Source: an uncultured Pseudomonadales bacterium
GTDB lineage: Bacteria > Pseudomonadota > Gammaproteobacteria > Pseudomonadales > Azotimanducaceae
Direction of reading: 5' to 3'
Assembly: GCA_958296195.1 (NCBI GenBank)
Contig: OY282455.1
Span: 62,001 to 126,000 of the forward strand
Length of the DNA stretch: 64,000 bases
Both the position numbers and the translations under genes were made by a program. Positions 43,687 to 52,603 of this stretch are shown in pieces (position 1 is the first letter of the stretch; each line of letters starts with the position of its first letter). Under the pieces are notes generated by a model that did no database searches, was not told where the DNA came from, and was given only the letters and a program-made list of their open reading frames with translations.

Positions 43687-44619
43687 TCATCTATAGGAAC
43701 GCCAATCTCCATTGCCCATCAGCCCCTCCACATGCAACGCCACGCAGCGGCTTAGGGCGTTCAGGTCGTAGCCGCCTTCCAAGGCGGAGACGATGCGGCC
43801 TTCGGCGTAGGTTTCCGCCAGATCGACGATGAACTCCGTTGCCCAGCGGAAGTCTTCGTCGTGCAGCAGCAGGCCGCCCAAGGGGTCTTCGCGGTGGGCG
43901 TCGAAGCCGGCGGAGACGAGGATGAGCTGCGGGCGGTGGGCCTTGAGGGCGGGGGTCCAGTCCCGCTCCAAGGCGCGGCGGAAATCAGGGCCTTGGGTGG
44001 CGGCCGGCAGGGGCGTGTTGACGATGTTGGGGCGGTCGATGTCGATGTGGCGGTTGGGGTAGAAGGGGTGCTGGAAGCTGGAGCAGACCAAAACTTCCGG
44101 GCGGTCCTTGAAGATATCGACGGTGCCGTTGCCGTGGTGGACGTCGAAGTCGAGGATGGCCACCGGCTCCACTTCGCGCAGGGCCCGCTGTGCGCCTAGG
44201 GCGACGCTGTTGTAGAAGCAGAAGCCCATGGTGACGTCCGCTTCGGCGTGATGCCCCGGCGGGCGCACGGCGCAGAAGGCGCGTTGGCCGCGCTCGGCCA
44301 GAACCTGGCCTACGGCGTCCGCCACCGCGCCGGCCGCCAGCGCCGCGGCCTGGAGGCTGTCGGGGCACATGGGGGTATCCCCATCCACGAAGGCCAGCCC
44401 GGATTGCGGTTGCAGGGCGTTCAATGCAGCTAGATGGGAGGAGCCGTGAATCTTAGCGAGGTCGGCAGCGCTGATGGGTGCCGCCGAGCGGCGTTCGCAG
44501 GCGTCCGCTAGGCCGCTGGCCTCCAAGCTGGCGTAGATGGCCCGCAGCCGGTCGGGGCGCTCCGGGTGGCGCGGCTGCATCTCATGTAGGAGGCAGTCTT
44601 CCGGAGCGTAGAGCAACAT
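43687..44619 (-). CDS. Histone-deacetylase-family amidohydrolase
   Basis: 310-residue zinc hydrolase of the HDAC/AcuC/acetylpolyamine amidohydrolase fold. Motifs: RPPGHHAE at about 119-126, DFDVHHGNGT at about 156-165 carrying the zinc Asp and His, SAGFDAHREDPLG at about 239-251, and ALEGGYDL near 287. It probably removes acyl groups from a protein lysine, acetoin-enzyme lysine or polyamine. Its start lies 6 bp after the acetyl-CoA carboxylase stop, so the two are likely one transcript, which could couple malonyl/acetyl-CoA supply to deacylation (inference). Confidence 0.88.
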   Translation of the reverse strand: MLLYAPEDCLLHEMQPRHPERPDRLRAIYASLEASGLADACERRSAAPISAADLAKIHGSSHLAALNALQPQSGLAFVDGDTPMCPDSLQAAALAAGAVADAVGQVLAERGQRAFCAVRPPGHHAEADVTMGFCFYNSVALGAQRALREVEPVAILDFDVHHGNGTVDIFKDRPEVLVCSSFQHPFYPNRHIDIDRPNIVNTPLPAATQGPDFRRALERDWTPALKAHRPQLILVSAGFDAHREDPLGGLLLHDEDFRWATEFIVDLAETYAEGRIVSALEGGYDLNALSRCVALHVEGLMGNGDWRSYR

Positions 44620-44624
44620 TTCAA

Positions 44625-47600
44625 TCAGCGCAGACGAATGCTCGGCGCCGGCTTCACCACAAACAGCAGATCCCCGGCGTTCACCTGCTGGCCGTTGCTC
44701 ATGTTGATGCGGGTGACTTCGTACTCAAGCTGCGGGTCGTAGAGCACGGCGTCGCCGTTGAAGTCCTTGAGGGTGAGGGGAGTGAAGATCTTCATCGCCT
44801 CCAGCTGGCATAGGGTGGTTTCCACAGTCACCTTGTCGCCCACTGAGACGAACTCCGGTTCGGAAGGTGACGGGGTGGTGTAGAAGATGGCTGCCGCTGG
44901 GGAGGGCACCTTCAGTTCGTCGCTGCCGTCAATGGCGATGCTGTCCCGGTCGAAGGCGGAGAGGCTGGCGCCGGCGTTCGCCTCCATTTCTTCTATCAGG
45001 CTGGCGGCGTCCGTGCGGCGCAGAAACTCAGGCAGGAAGTTGGTGTCGTATTCGCCTTGCCGGAACACCGGGTCGGCCAGCACCCGCAGCAGCAGGGGAA
45101 TGTTGGTGCAGATGCCGGTGATGCGCACCTGGCTCAAGTAGGACGCCAACTTGTCGATGGCCGCTTCCCGGTTTGGGGCATGGACGATGATCTGCGCCAC
45201 CATGCTGTCGTAGTAGGGGGAGATGGCCTTGCCGGGGGCGGCGATGGAAATGACCTCCACAGCGTCCTGCTTCGGGAACTCCGCTTCCACAATGGCGCCG
45301 GGGTTGGGGCGGAAGGTTAGGTTGCCTTCGCCATCTAACTGCACCCGTTCGGCGTTTACCCGCGCCTCAATGGCGTAGCCCTTGCTCTTGGGCCGCAGCC
45401 GGCCGATGGATTCGCCGGAGGCGATGCGCAACTGTTCGCCCACGATATCGACGCCGGACACCCACTCGGTGACCGGGTGCTCCACCTGCAGGCGGGTATT
45501 CATCTCCATGAAGTACACAGCTTGGGCGGCCAGGTCAAAGATGAACTCCACGGTGCCGGCGCCGACGTAGCCCACTTCGTCGGCTAGGGCGACGGCGTGG
45601 CGCAGCACGTCCTCGCGCAATTCGTCCGGCAGCAGGGTGGAGCCGGACTCCTCAAACACCTTCTGCTTGTCCCGCTGCACGCTGCAATCCCGCAGGCCCA
45701 GGGCGCGGGTGTTGCCGCGGGTGTCGCGCAGCAACTGCACTTCGATGTGGCGCAGGGAGGTGACGTACTTCTCCAGATAGACGTCGCCGTTGCCGAAGGC
45801 GCTCTGCGCCTCGGCCCGCACCCGATGGAAAAGCTCGAAGAACTCGGCGGCGCTCTCCACCACCTGAATGCCCTTGCCGCCGCCGCCATGCACCGCCTTG
45901 ATGAGCACCGGATAGCCGATTTCGGCGGCCACCTCGGCGGCCCGTTCGGCGTTGGTGAGGATTCCGTGGCTGCCCGGCACCACCGGCACTCCGAGGCGCA
46001 GGGCCGTGTTGATGGCGTTGGATTTGTTGCCCATGGTCTCCATGCTGGCCACCGGCGGACCGATGAAGTTGACGCCCCGGCTGCGGGTCAGTTCGGCGAA
46101 CTGAGCGCTTTCGGAGAGGAAGCCGATGCCGGGATGCAAGGCATCGACCTGCTCCTGCTCGGCTATGCTGAGCACGCTGCGGGCGTTGAGGTAGCTTTCG
46201 TCCGGGGTGTTGCCGCCGATGCAGATCAGCGCATCCCGTTCGTTTAGCTGGTCCACCACGGCGGATTCCATGTCCGGGTCGGACTGCACCAGCACCACCT
46301 CCAGGCCGTGGTTTTGGGCCACCCGCACCAGCTTGGCGGCGGTGCAGCCGCGGGCGTGAATCAGCATCCGCTTGACCGGGCGGATCAGGTCGGCGTCCGT
46401 ATAGCGTCTTGGCGAGGTGGCCACCGCCTGCCCTTGATCCAGGGCGCCGGACATCACCCGGCGGATCACCTCCGCGACGGATTCCTTGGGCACCGGGATG
46501 TCCGGGTCGATCTTGCGCAACTCCTCGTCAAGCCCTTCGTGGAAGGGGTGGCGCACCAAGCCCTGCATGGAGTCCTTGTCGGTGGAGAGGTAGTTGGCGA
46601 GGATGGAATTCAAGGGCAGGTTGCTTGGCACCACGATCTGCCCGGCGAAGGGCATGCTGGCCCCGGAGAAGTAGTAGGTCTGCGCCAGCGGATGGGTGAC
46701 GAAGCTGGCTTGGGCGCCGCCGGTGCAGTCCCCGTAGCCGAAGATGATGACGGGCAGGTCGTGGTCGCGCACGAAGCGGGTGATGCGGTCGTTGACGGCG
46801 GCCATGGAGAACAGGGCGCCGGCGCCCTCCTTGGTCTGCATGCCGCCGGAGGAAATGAAGCAGACCACCGGCAGGTGCCGCCCCGCGCACAGCACCAGCA
46901 GCTTGCAGAACTTCTCGGCGCTGGCCATGTCGAAGGCGCCGGCTTGGAAATCGACATTGGAGAGCACCAGCCCACAGGGAATCTCCCCGTCGCCGTCTCG
47001 AAACTTGGCGGTGCCGGTGACCACTCCGCAGGGCGGCAGGTTGCGGTTCAGGGCGCCTTCAATGGAGTGGCGGAAGCCGGGAAAGGCGCAAGGGTCGGAA
47101 CTGATCAGGTCAGCGAACTGCTCCCGCCAATCCGTGAAGAACGCCCCGATGACGTCTGCATGGCCGAAGCGTTGACCCTTGAACCGGCGCAGCAGGTTCT
47201 GCATCAGCAAGTCCCGATAGGCCATGTTGAGGCGGTGCCAGAAGTCCTTGCGCCGCCCGATGTGCTTGGGTGCGATGCGGCCTTGGTAAGTCTTGCCGGT
47301 GCGTTCGGACTGAATGTAGGAGGCGAGAAGCTGCTCAAACAAGTAAGTGACCACCACGAACAGGGCATCCGCCAAGTCTGGGAAGTGGGTGCGCTTCCAC
47401 TCCTCCACGCCGCGGAAGAAGGCGGCGGTCTTGGGCAGGTCGGCCACCCTCAAGTACCAGTCGAACATCTGTTCGCGCAGCTTGTTGGAGATGCCGTCCC
47501 CGGTTTCCTTGCCGCGCTCCCCGCCTGCTTGCTCGGCCAACGCCTTGGCGGCAACGCCGAGCGAGGATTCGAGCAGTTGGCCCAAGGTGCCCCGGGACAG

Positions 47601-49532
47601 CGCCTGGGCGGATTGCGCCTCTTGGGCGATGCCGTCGAGATGGGCGACGATGTAGTCATAAACCCCGTCGAAGAGCAGCAGGTTTTGGCACTCCCGAATG
47701 AAGTCCTGGCGCAGATCGTCGTGAATCAGCAGATCCAGCACCGTGAGGCTGGCGTAGTCCACATCGGCGGCGCCGCCAGCCGCAGCCGGGGCGATGAACT
47801 GCGGATAGCGCTCCTGCAGCAGCTTGCGGTTGGCCTGGACCTGGGACGTTGTGCGCCGCCGCGCTGCACCTCCATTGAGGAGGTAGTCGAGGTCGCCGCT
47901 GGTGATGAGCAGGTTCAGCTCAGCGGTGATCTGGCTGCCGAGATAGGCTTCGGATTTGTTCTGGGTGCCGCCCACGCGCAGCAGCCGCTTGCCCTCATGG
48001 GTGAAGTGGTCATGCAGGGCGTCGAGCATCTCCCGGTCACGGCGCAGGGCGCGAATCAGGCCGGCGGGGTTGGTGAGGTCGCCCACGCGCAATATCTGGC
48101 GGGTGTCCTCATGGGCGTTAAGCAGTTCCGCCAGCCCTCGCAGGTTGCCGGCGGCCTCCCCTTTCCAGCGGTTGTAGAGATAGGCGCCGACGGCGGTGAT
48201 TAGGTGGCGCCTTGCCCGTTCGTAGTTGCGCTTCGGCTCGCCGAGGATGATCTGCGCGAATCGGCCCCGCTGTTCGTGGACGACTTCCTTCTTGTCCTTG
48301 TAGCCGCGCCAGGCCTTGGACAGCGCTTCGTCATAGACCACCTTGTCCGGATCCTGCAGCCACTTGAGGAAGGTTTGCCGCCGCTCCCGGTCCGCCCGCT
48401 CGCTCAGTTCGCCCTTGGGCAGGTCCCGAACCGCCAAGCGTCCGTACTGTTGGGTGCTGGTGGCCTTGATGCGTTGCCGCACCTTCAGGTAGCGCAGGTA
48501 GCGGAAGGCGACGCCGAAAACGTTCAGATACTCCGTCGGGTTCTTGGTGATGTTCAGCGAGGCGCTGTTCTGCATCATCTGCAACTGCCGGGAAGGGTTG
48601 AGGTAGCGTCGCAGGCTCTGCCGGTAGTGCTGAATGATGTAGGGGTTTTCGGCCACGAACTGCTTGGTGCGCTCCTCCACCGACGATAGGGCGGCGACGA
48701 TGGCGGCGCCAAGGTTGGGCAGTTTTTCCGGCTCAGTCGGGGAGTAGTCGATCACCCCGTCGATGTTGCCCTGGGTGTAAAGCTCAAAGGGGGACAGGCC
48801 CACATACTTGGCGCACTCCTGCCAGGACAGGTTCAGGCGCCGGGCGATGCTGGCCAGGGAGCGCGGCTGAATGGTGCTGAACACCCCGTCCGCCACGGAC
48901 AGGATCATGTTGCTGGCGGCCAAGGGAATGGCGCCGCCGGAGTAGCCGAGGCCGTAGATGACGCCCACGTTCGGCACGTCGAGGTTGCTCGCCTCGGTGA
49001 TGAGGCGGGAGATGCTGTGCGCTTGGTTGTTGCGGTTGGCGTCCTCTCGGGCGTCGGCCCCCGGCGTGTCCATGAAGGTGACGATGGGGATGCGGCGCTT
49101 GGCCCAGCGCTCCAGGTAGCGGGCCGCTTTAAGGTGATGCTGCGGTCCCCAGACGCCGTTGTCGGCGGAGCGGTCCTGGGCGATGAAGCCGACCTGCCTT
49201 GCGTCCCCGGCGAAGTCCATCTCCAGGGTGGCGGCGTAGAAAGGGCCGTCGGATTCTTCGCTCTGCACGGCGCCGAGCGGCCGGATCGCTTCCGGCGCTG
49301 GGGTGCGGGTGCTGCTCTCCGCCGGGATCACCACCGCCTCGATGTAGGAGTCGATGTCCAGATTCTTCAGCCGCTTGGTGCGCCGGGCGATCTGCGCCCG
49401 CTTGAACAGACCGGGCAGGGCGTCCTCCCGGGCCACGCTGGGGAACAGGGAGAATTCCTGAGCTAGGCTCTCGGCAATCAAGTACAACCGATCGCCTTCG
49501 CTGTTTTGTTTTTCCACGCGGATAGGGCGCAA
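44625..49532 (-). CDS. Single-chain acetyl-CoA carboxylase (CT-alpha, CT-beta, BC, BCCP)
   Basis: 1635-residue multidomain biotin carboxylase that would make malonyl-CoA from acetyl-CoA (or act on a related acyl-CoA). Order along the chain: an AccA-like carboxyltransferase domain at about 80-310 (TFMDTPGADAR, GLGYSGGAIPLA), a long helical linker to about 820, an AccD-like domain at about 830-1020 (GTAKFRDGDG, SSGGMQTKEGAG, GDCTGGAQASF), biotin carboxylase at about 1045-1480 (HPGIGFLSE, HGGGGKGIQVV, EMNTRLQVEHPVTE), and a biotinyl domain at the end with the lysine motif LEAMKIF at about 1577. All active-site blocks appear present. In most bacteria these are four separate genes. The substrate is not certain from sequence. 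Confidence 0.88.
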   Translation of the reverse strand: MRPIRVEKQNSEGDRLYLIAESLAQEFSLFPSVAREDALPGLFKRAQIARRTKRLKNLDIDSYIEAVVIPAESSTRTPAPEAIRPLGAVQSEESDGPFYAATLEMDFAGDARQVGFIAQDRSADNGVWGPQHHLKAARYLERWAKRRIPIVTFMDTPGADAREDANRNNQAHSISRLITEASNLDVPNVGVIYGLGYSGGAIPLAASNMILSVADGVFSTIQPRSLASIARRLNLSWQECAKYVGLSPFELYTQGNIDGVIDYSPTEPEKLPNLGAAIVAALSSVEERTKQFVAENPYIIQHYRQSLRRYLNPSRQLQMMQNSASLNITKNPTEYLNVFGVAFRYLRYLKVRQRIKATSTQQYGRLAVRDLPKGELSERADRERRQTFLKWLQDPDKVVYDEALSKAWRGYKDKKEVVHEQRGRFAQIILGEPKRNYERARRHLITAVGAYLYNRWKGEAAGNLRGLAELLNAHEDTRQILRVGDLTNPAGLIRALRRDREMLDALHDHFTHEGKRLLRVGGTQNKSEAYLGSQITAELNLLITSGDLDYLLNGGAARRRTTSQVQANRKLLQERYPQFIAPAAAGGAADVDYASLTVLDLLIHDDLRQDFIRECQNLLLFDGVYDYIVAHLDGIAQEAQSAQALSRGTLGQLLESSLGVAAKALAEQAGGERGKETGDGISNKLREQMFDWYLRVADLPKTAAFFRGVEEWKRTHFPDLADALFVVVTYLFEQLLASYIQSERTGKTYQGRIAPKHIGRRKDFWHRLNMAYRDLLMQNLLRRFKGQRFGHADVIGAFFTDWREQFADLISSDPCAFPGFRHSIEGALNRNLPPCGVVTGTAKFRDGDGEIPCGLVLSNVDFQAGAFDMASAEKFCKLLVLCAGRHLPVVCFISSGGMQTKEGAGALFSMAAVNDRITRFVRDHDLPVIIFGYGDCTGGAQASFVTHPLAQTYYFSGASMPFAGQIVVPSNLPLNSILANYLSTDKDSMQGLVRHPFHEGLDEELRKIDPDIPVPKESVAEVIRRVMSGALDQGQAVATSPRRYTDADLIRPVKRMLIHARGCTAAKLVRVAQNHGLEVVLVQSDPDMESAVVDQLNERDALICIGGNTPDESYLNARSVLSIAEQEQVDALHPGIGFLSESAQFAELTRSRGVNFIGPPVASMETMGNKSNAINTALRLGVPVVPGSHGILTNAERAAEVAAEIGYPVLIKAVHGGGGKGIQVVESAAEFFELFHRVRAEAQSAFGNGDVYLEKYVTSLRHIEVQLLRDTRGNTRALGLRDCSVQRDKQKVFEESGSTLLPDELREDVLRHAVALADEVGYVGAGTVEFIFDLAAQAVYFMEMNTRLQVEHPVTEWVSGVDIVGEQLRIASGESIGRLRPKSKGYAIEARVNAERVQLDGEGNLTFRPNPGAIVEAEFPKQDAVEVISIAAPGKAISPYYDSMVAQIIVHAPNREAAIDKLASYLSQVRITGICTNIPLLLRVLADPVFRQGEYDTNFLPEFLRRTDAASLIEEMEANAGASLSAFDRDSIAIDGSDELKVPSPAAAIFYTTPSPSEPEFVSVGDKVTVETTLCQLEAMKIFTPLTLKDFNGDAVLYDPQLEYEVTRINMSNGQQVNAGDLLFVVKPAPSIRLR

Positions 49533-49630
49533 GCAGTAAACTTGTGCGCTACTCTAGCCACTTGCCGAAATCATGGCAAACAGAGTAAAGGCGTTGTTTT
49601 GATGGGCTTTTTGTTTTTTGGAGGCGCTTG

Positions 49631-50140
49631 ATGGCCGGTTTGGCCTGCGCAGTGCTGACCGTTTCCGACACCCGCACGGAGCGGGACGACACCTCTGGGG
49701 ACCTGCTCGTTGAGCTGCTCGGGGCGGCGGGACACCGGCTGGTGCATCGGGCCATCGCCAAGGACGACATCTACGCCATTCGCGCCACTGTATCCCATTG
49801 GATCGCCGCGCCGGAGGTGCAGGTCATCCTCACCACCGGCGGCACCGGCTTCACCGGCCGGGACAGCACCCCGGAGGCATTGGTTCCGCTGTTCGACAAG
49901 ACCATCGACGGCTTTGGGGAGTTGTTCCGGCAGATCTCCTACGCGGAGATCGGCTCCTCAACAATTCAGTCCCGGGCCGTTGGCGGGCTGGCCAACGCCA
50001 CCCTGATCTTCGCCCTGCCCGGCTCCGGCAACGCCGTGTACACGGGCTGGGAGAAGATCATCAGGAACCAGTTGGACATCAACAACCGCCCCTGCAATTT
50101 CGCGGAGTTGTTTGCGCGTTTTCGGGAACCTTCCCCCTAG
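49631..50140 (+). CDS. moaB: Molybdenum cofactor protein MoaB
   Basis: 169-residue MoaB/MogA-family protein that binds or adenylylates molybdopterin in cofactor synthesis. Motifs: [18 protein letters not shown] at the start, [16 protein letters not shown] at about 68-83 and the C-terminal [10 protein letters not shown]. The ATG at 49631 is preferred over the TTG one codon earlier. It is divergent from the carboxylase gene with 98 bp between them. Moco-dependent or Rieske-type enzymes nearby are not direct partners. Confidence 0.9.
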   Translation: MAGLACAVLTVSDTRTERDDTSGDLLVELLGAAGHRLVHRAIAKDDIYAIRATVSHWIAAPEVQVILTTGGTGFTGRDSTPEALVPLFDKTIDGFGELFRQISYAEIGSSTIQSRAVGGLANATLIFALPGSGNAVYTGWEKIIRNQLDINNRPCNFAELFARFREPSP

Positions 50141-50268
50141 GCGTCCGAGCCCTGCTCCCGCGCCCGTCGCCGGGACAAAATCCCGCATGTCCTGAGCGAG
50201 ATCAAGCCCTTGACGTTTTATGGCTCCCTGCGCCAAGATTCCGCCCAACTGGGGAACTGGGACCGCGT

Positions 50269-50937
50269 ATGGCCACGCTGAACTTAGCCGAAGACATCGT
50301 GCTGCTGCTGCTCGACGATGAAACCGGCAAGATGGAGGACGTCCACGCCAACGTCATGGAAATGCTGATGGCGGGTGCCGTGCTGATGGACTTGGGCCTC
50401 AAGGCCAAAATCGACTGGGACCTCGAGCAGGTGTTTGCGATAGACAAGACCCCAGTTGGCGACCCCATGCTGGACGACGCCCTTAAGCAGATCGGCGCGG
50501 AGCCAAAGCCCCTGTCGCCCAAGGTCTGGATCCAGCGCATCGCCGAACGCGGCATGGATGTGCGCGCCGCCGCCATAGACAGCTTGGTGCAGCGGCGCAT
50601 CATCAAGGTGGAGAACACCAAGTTCCTCTGGGTCTTCGGCACTCGCCGCTACCCGGTCATCGACAACCGGGAGGAGCGCGAAGTGAAGCTGCGGCTGATG
50701 GACGTGCTGCTCAGCGACACCATTCCCGACCCCCACGACGTAGCCCTCATCTGCCTAGCGGACGCCGCTTCGGTGTTCGAGATCATCTTGAGCGAACGGG
50801 AGCTGCGGCAAGCCGGCAAGCGCATTGAGCAGGTGCGCAAGCTCGATCTCGTGGGCCAAGCCATGTCCAATCAGATCCGCAAGTTCGTTTACGACATCAC
50901 CATGGCCATCGCCCACGCCCAACAGCCGCTGTACTGA
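50269..50937 (+). CDS. GPP34/GOLPH3-family protein
   Basis: 222-residue protein of the GPP34 family, known from eukaryotic Golgi phosphoprotein 3, which binds phosphatidylinositol 4-phosphate. Family marks are the opening LNLAEDIVLLLLDDETGK, AGAVLMDLGLKAKI near 37, and the helical end with DVALICLADAASVFEIIL near 160 and YDITMAIA. The ATG at 50269 starts this homology. Bacterial members are best known from actinobacteria, where their function is not established. No membrane segment is evident, and a peripheral membrane role is inferred from the family. It is 128 bp downstream of moaB on the same strand. Confidence 0.8.
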   Translation: MATLNLAEDIVLLLLDDETGKMEDVHANVMEMLMAGAVLMDLGLKAKIDWDLEQVFAIDKTPVGDPMLDDALKQIGAEPKPLSPKVWIQRIAERGMDVRAAAIDSLVQRRIIKVENTKFLWVFGTRRYPVIDNREEREVKLRLMDVLLSDTIPDPHDVALICLADAASVFEIILSERELRQAGKRIEQVRKLDLVGQAMSNQIRKFVYDITMAIAHAQQPLY

Positions 50938-51045
50938 GCAAGGGCAGATGATGTTGAGCTCCTTCGCCGAGCCGCAGTTCTGCTTGATGGATTTCCGCAC
51001 CGTCCCACGCTATCCTGCCGGTCAGTCAACGCCAAGGGGCAAGCC

Positions 51046-51582
51046 ATGACCATCGACACCCTCGCCGCCGCCAAGGCCCTCGAAAGGGCGGGCATGGAGA
51101 ACGGCCATGCGGAGGCGGTTGCCGTCGTCGTTCGGGATGCGACGGCGGACCTCGCCACGAAAGCCGATCTGAACGCCTTGGAGGGCCGGCTGTATGAAAG
51201 GCTCGCGGCCCATGAGTCCAAGCTGGACGAACGGCTCGCGGCCCATGAGTCCAAGCTGGACGAACGGCTCGCGGCCCATGCATCCATGCAGGACGGGCGG
51301 CTCGCGGCCCATGAGTCCAAGCTGGACGAACGGCTCGCGGCCCATGCATCCATGCAGGACGAACGGCTCGCGGCCCATGCATCCATGCAGGACGGACGGC
51401 TCGCGGCCCATGCATCCACGCAGGACGAACGGCTCGCGGCCCATGCATCCACGCAGGACGAACGGCTTGCCGCCCTTGAGGGTCGCGTTGAGGCGAAACT
51501 GGCGAACGCGGTCAACCGGATGCTGCTCGGCAACCTCGCCATCGCCGGGTTGCTGTTCGCCGCACTCAAGCTGTTCAACTGA
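51046..51582 (+). CDS. DUF1640-like coiled-coil membrane protein with 11-residue repeats
   Basis: 178-residue protein. The first 45 residues (ALERAGMENGHAEAVAVVVRDATADLATKADLNALE) match the DUF1640/CCDC90-type opening. The middle is eight tandem 11-residue units of the form (E/G)RLAAH(E/A)SKLD or ..ASMQD/ASTQD, a hendecad coiled coil. The end (LLGNLAIAGLLFAALKLF) is one membrane helix. It should form a membrane-anchored oligomeric rod. The function is unknown. The repeat region is a minisatellite and unit number may vary between strains. Confidence 0.75.
   Translation: MTIDTLAAAKALERAGMENGHAEAVAVVVRDATADLATKADLNALEGRLYERLAAHESKLDERLAAHESKLDERLAAHASMQDGRLAAHESKLDERLAAHASMQDERLAAHASMQDGRLAAHASTQDERLAAHASTQDERLAALEGRVEAKLANAVNRMLLGNLAIAGLLFAALKLFN
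51196..51480 (+). repeat. 33-bp tandem minisatellite
   Basis: Eight complete 33-bp units plus a partial ninth, each beginning near CGGCTCGCGGCCCATG. Two main unit types alternate (ending in GAGTCCAAGCTGGAC or GCATCCATGCAGGAC), with a third variant in the last units. The period is a multiple of three, so the frame is always kept. Several other frames are open here for the same reason. Confidence 0.95.
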
Positions 51583-51637
51583 GGCGCACTTGCCCAAACT
51601 AAGCTTGAGACTGCGCCAACCCTAGTCGCCAAGCGGA

Positions 51638-52603
51638 ATGGTTGGGCTGGATGGATATCGTAGCTACGCCGCGTTCGGGCTCGCATGGCGCTCGTGCGTG
51701 GCGCTGCCGTTCAGGTCCAGAGGCGGCGGACAGCCGGATGTCGTCATCCGCTATGGCGAGGTTCCCTCCTCCTTGCCGCCGGCCGTGGGCCATGCGCCGT
51801 GGCAGGCGGCGCCGGGCGCTTTTCTGCTGCGCTTTGAGGGTGTGGCGCACTTTTATGTTGGCAATGGGCGCGAGATCCTGATCGCAGCGGACGGCGGCGA
51901 CGAGCGCGCCATCAGCGCCTGCCTGATTGGCCCGGTGCTCGCGGCCCTGCTGCAGCAGCGGGAGGTGGCGACCTTGCATGGGGGGGCTGTGGAGGTTCGT
52001 GGCGGCGACGGCGCCGCGGTCTTTCTCGGCGCCACCGCAAGCGGCAAGTCCTCGTTGCTCGCAGCGCTGGTTGACCGAGGCTATGCGCTGCTGGCGGACG
52101 ACCTGACGGGCGCCGTCTTGACGGAGGGCCAGCCGGTCATCCTGCCGGCCTTTCCGGCGTTGCGGCTTTGGGCGGACGCATTGGATCTGCTCGGCTGGCG
52201 GGCGCGGCCGGTTGTTCGAGTGCGCGACCAATTGGACAAGTACGAAGTGCGAGTGCAGCGATTCCGCACGACGCCAACTCGGCTGTGCGTTTGCTATGTA
52301 TTGGGGGACAGTCGCTCCGAAAATGTGTCGGTGGCGGCCGTGCCTTCCGCAGAGGCGTTCCAATGGGTAAACCGGCATAGCTACCGACGGTCCTTCTCGC
52401 ACGGCATGAAGCAAGGGGTGGGGCGCTTCCTCACCCTGTCGCGCATAGCCAAGCAGGTGCCGACATTCCGGGTGAAGCGGGCCTTGCATCCTTTCCGAGT
52501 CGGTCCGTTGGCGGACGCGGTGGAGCGCCACATGGAGACTTTGTTTGCGCAAGACCAGTGCCCCACTCAGGCGGATGCACACCCATGTCCATCGTTTGGC
52601 TAG
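51638..52603 (+). CDS. HPr-kinase-like (HprK C-terminal fold) protein
   Basis: 321-residue protein with the P-loop kinase fold of HPr kinase/phosphorylase. Walker A is LGATASGKSSLLAAL at about 130-144, followed by GYALLADDLTGAV, the equivalent of the HprK acidic strand. The N-terminal 120 residues are beta-rich and lack the HprK N-terminal domain. Such HprK-like proteins often sit with sulfotransferases, PqqD-like proteins or glycosyltransferases in polysaccharide or peptide modification clusters. No HPr or PTS gene is near, so a sugar-phosphotransfer role is unlikely. Its last 19 bp overlap the sulfotransferase gene. Confidence 0.7.
   Translation: MVGLDGYRSYAAFGLAWRSCVALPFRSRGGGQPDVVIRYGEVPSSLPPAVGHAPWQAAPGAFLLRFEGVAHFYVGNGREILIAADGGDERAISACLIGPVLAALLQQREVATLHGGAVEVRGGDGAAVFLGATASGKSSLLAALVDRGYALLADDLTGAVLTEGQPVILPAFPALRLWADALDLLGWRARPVVRVRDQLDKYEVRVQRFRTTPTRLCVCYVLGDSRSENVSVAAVPSAEAFQWVNRHSYRRSFSHGMKQGVGRFLTLSRIAKQVPTFRVKRALHPFRVGPLADAVERHMETLFAQDQCPTQADAHPCPSFG

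Noticed and set aside
46308-48203. 631-codon plus-strand frame opposite the acetyl-CoA carboxylase
   Set aside because: It lies wholly inside a conserved multidomain gene on the other strand and shows no family motif.
50889-51686. Long repeat-rich minus-strand frames across the minisatellite
   Set aside because: A 33-bp period without stops keeps several frames open by chance; only the plus-strand frame has a family-like start and a membrane helix.
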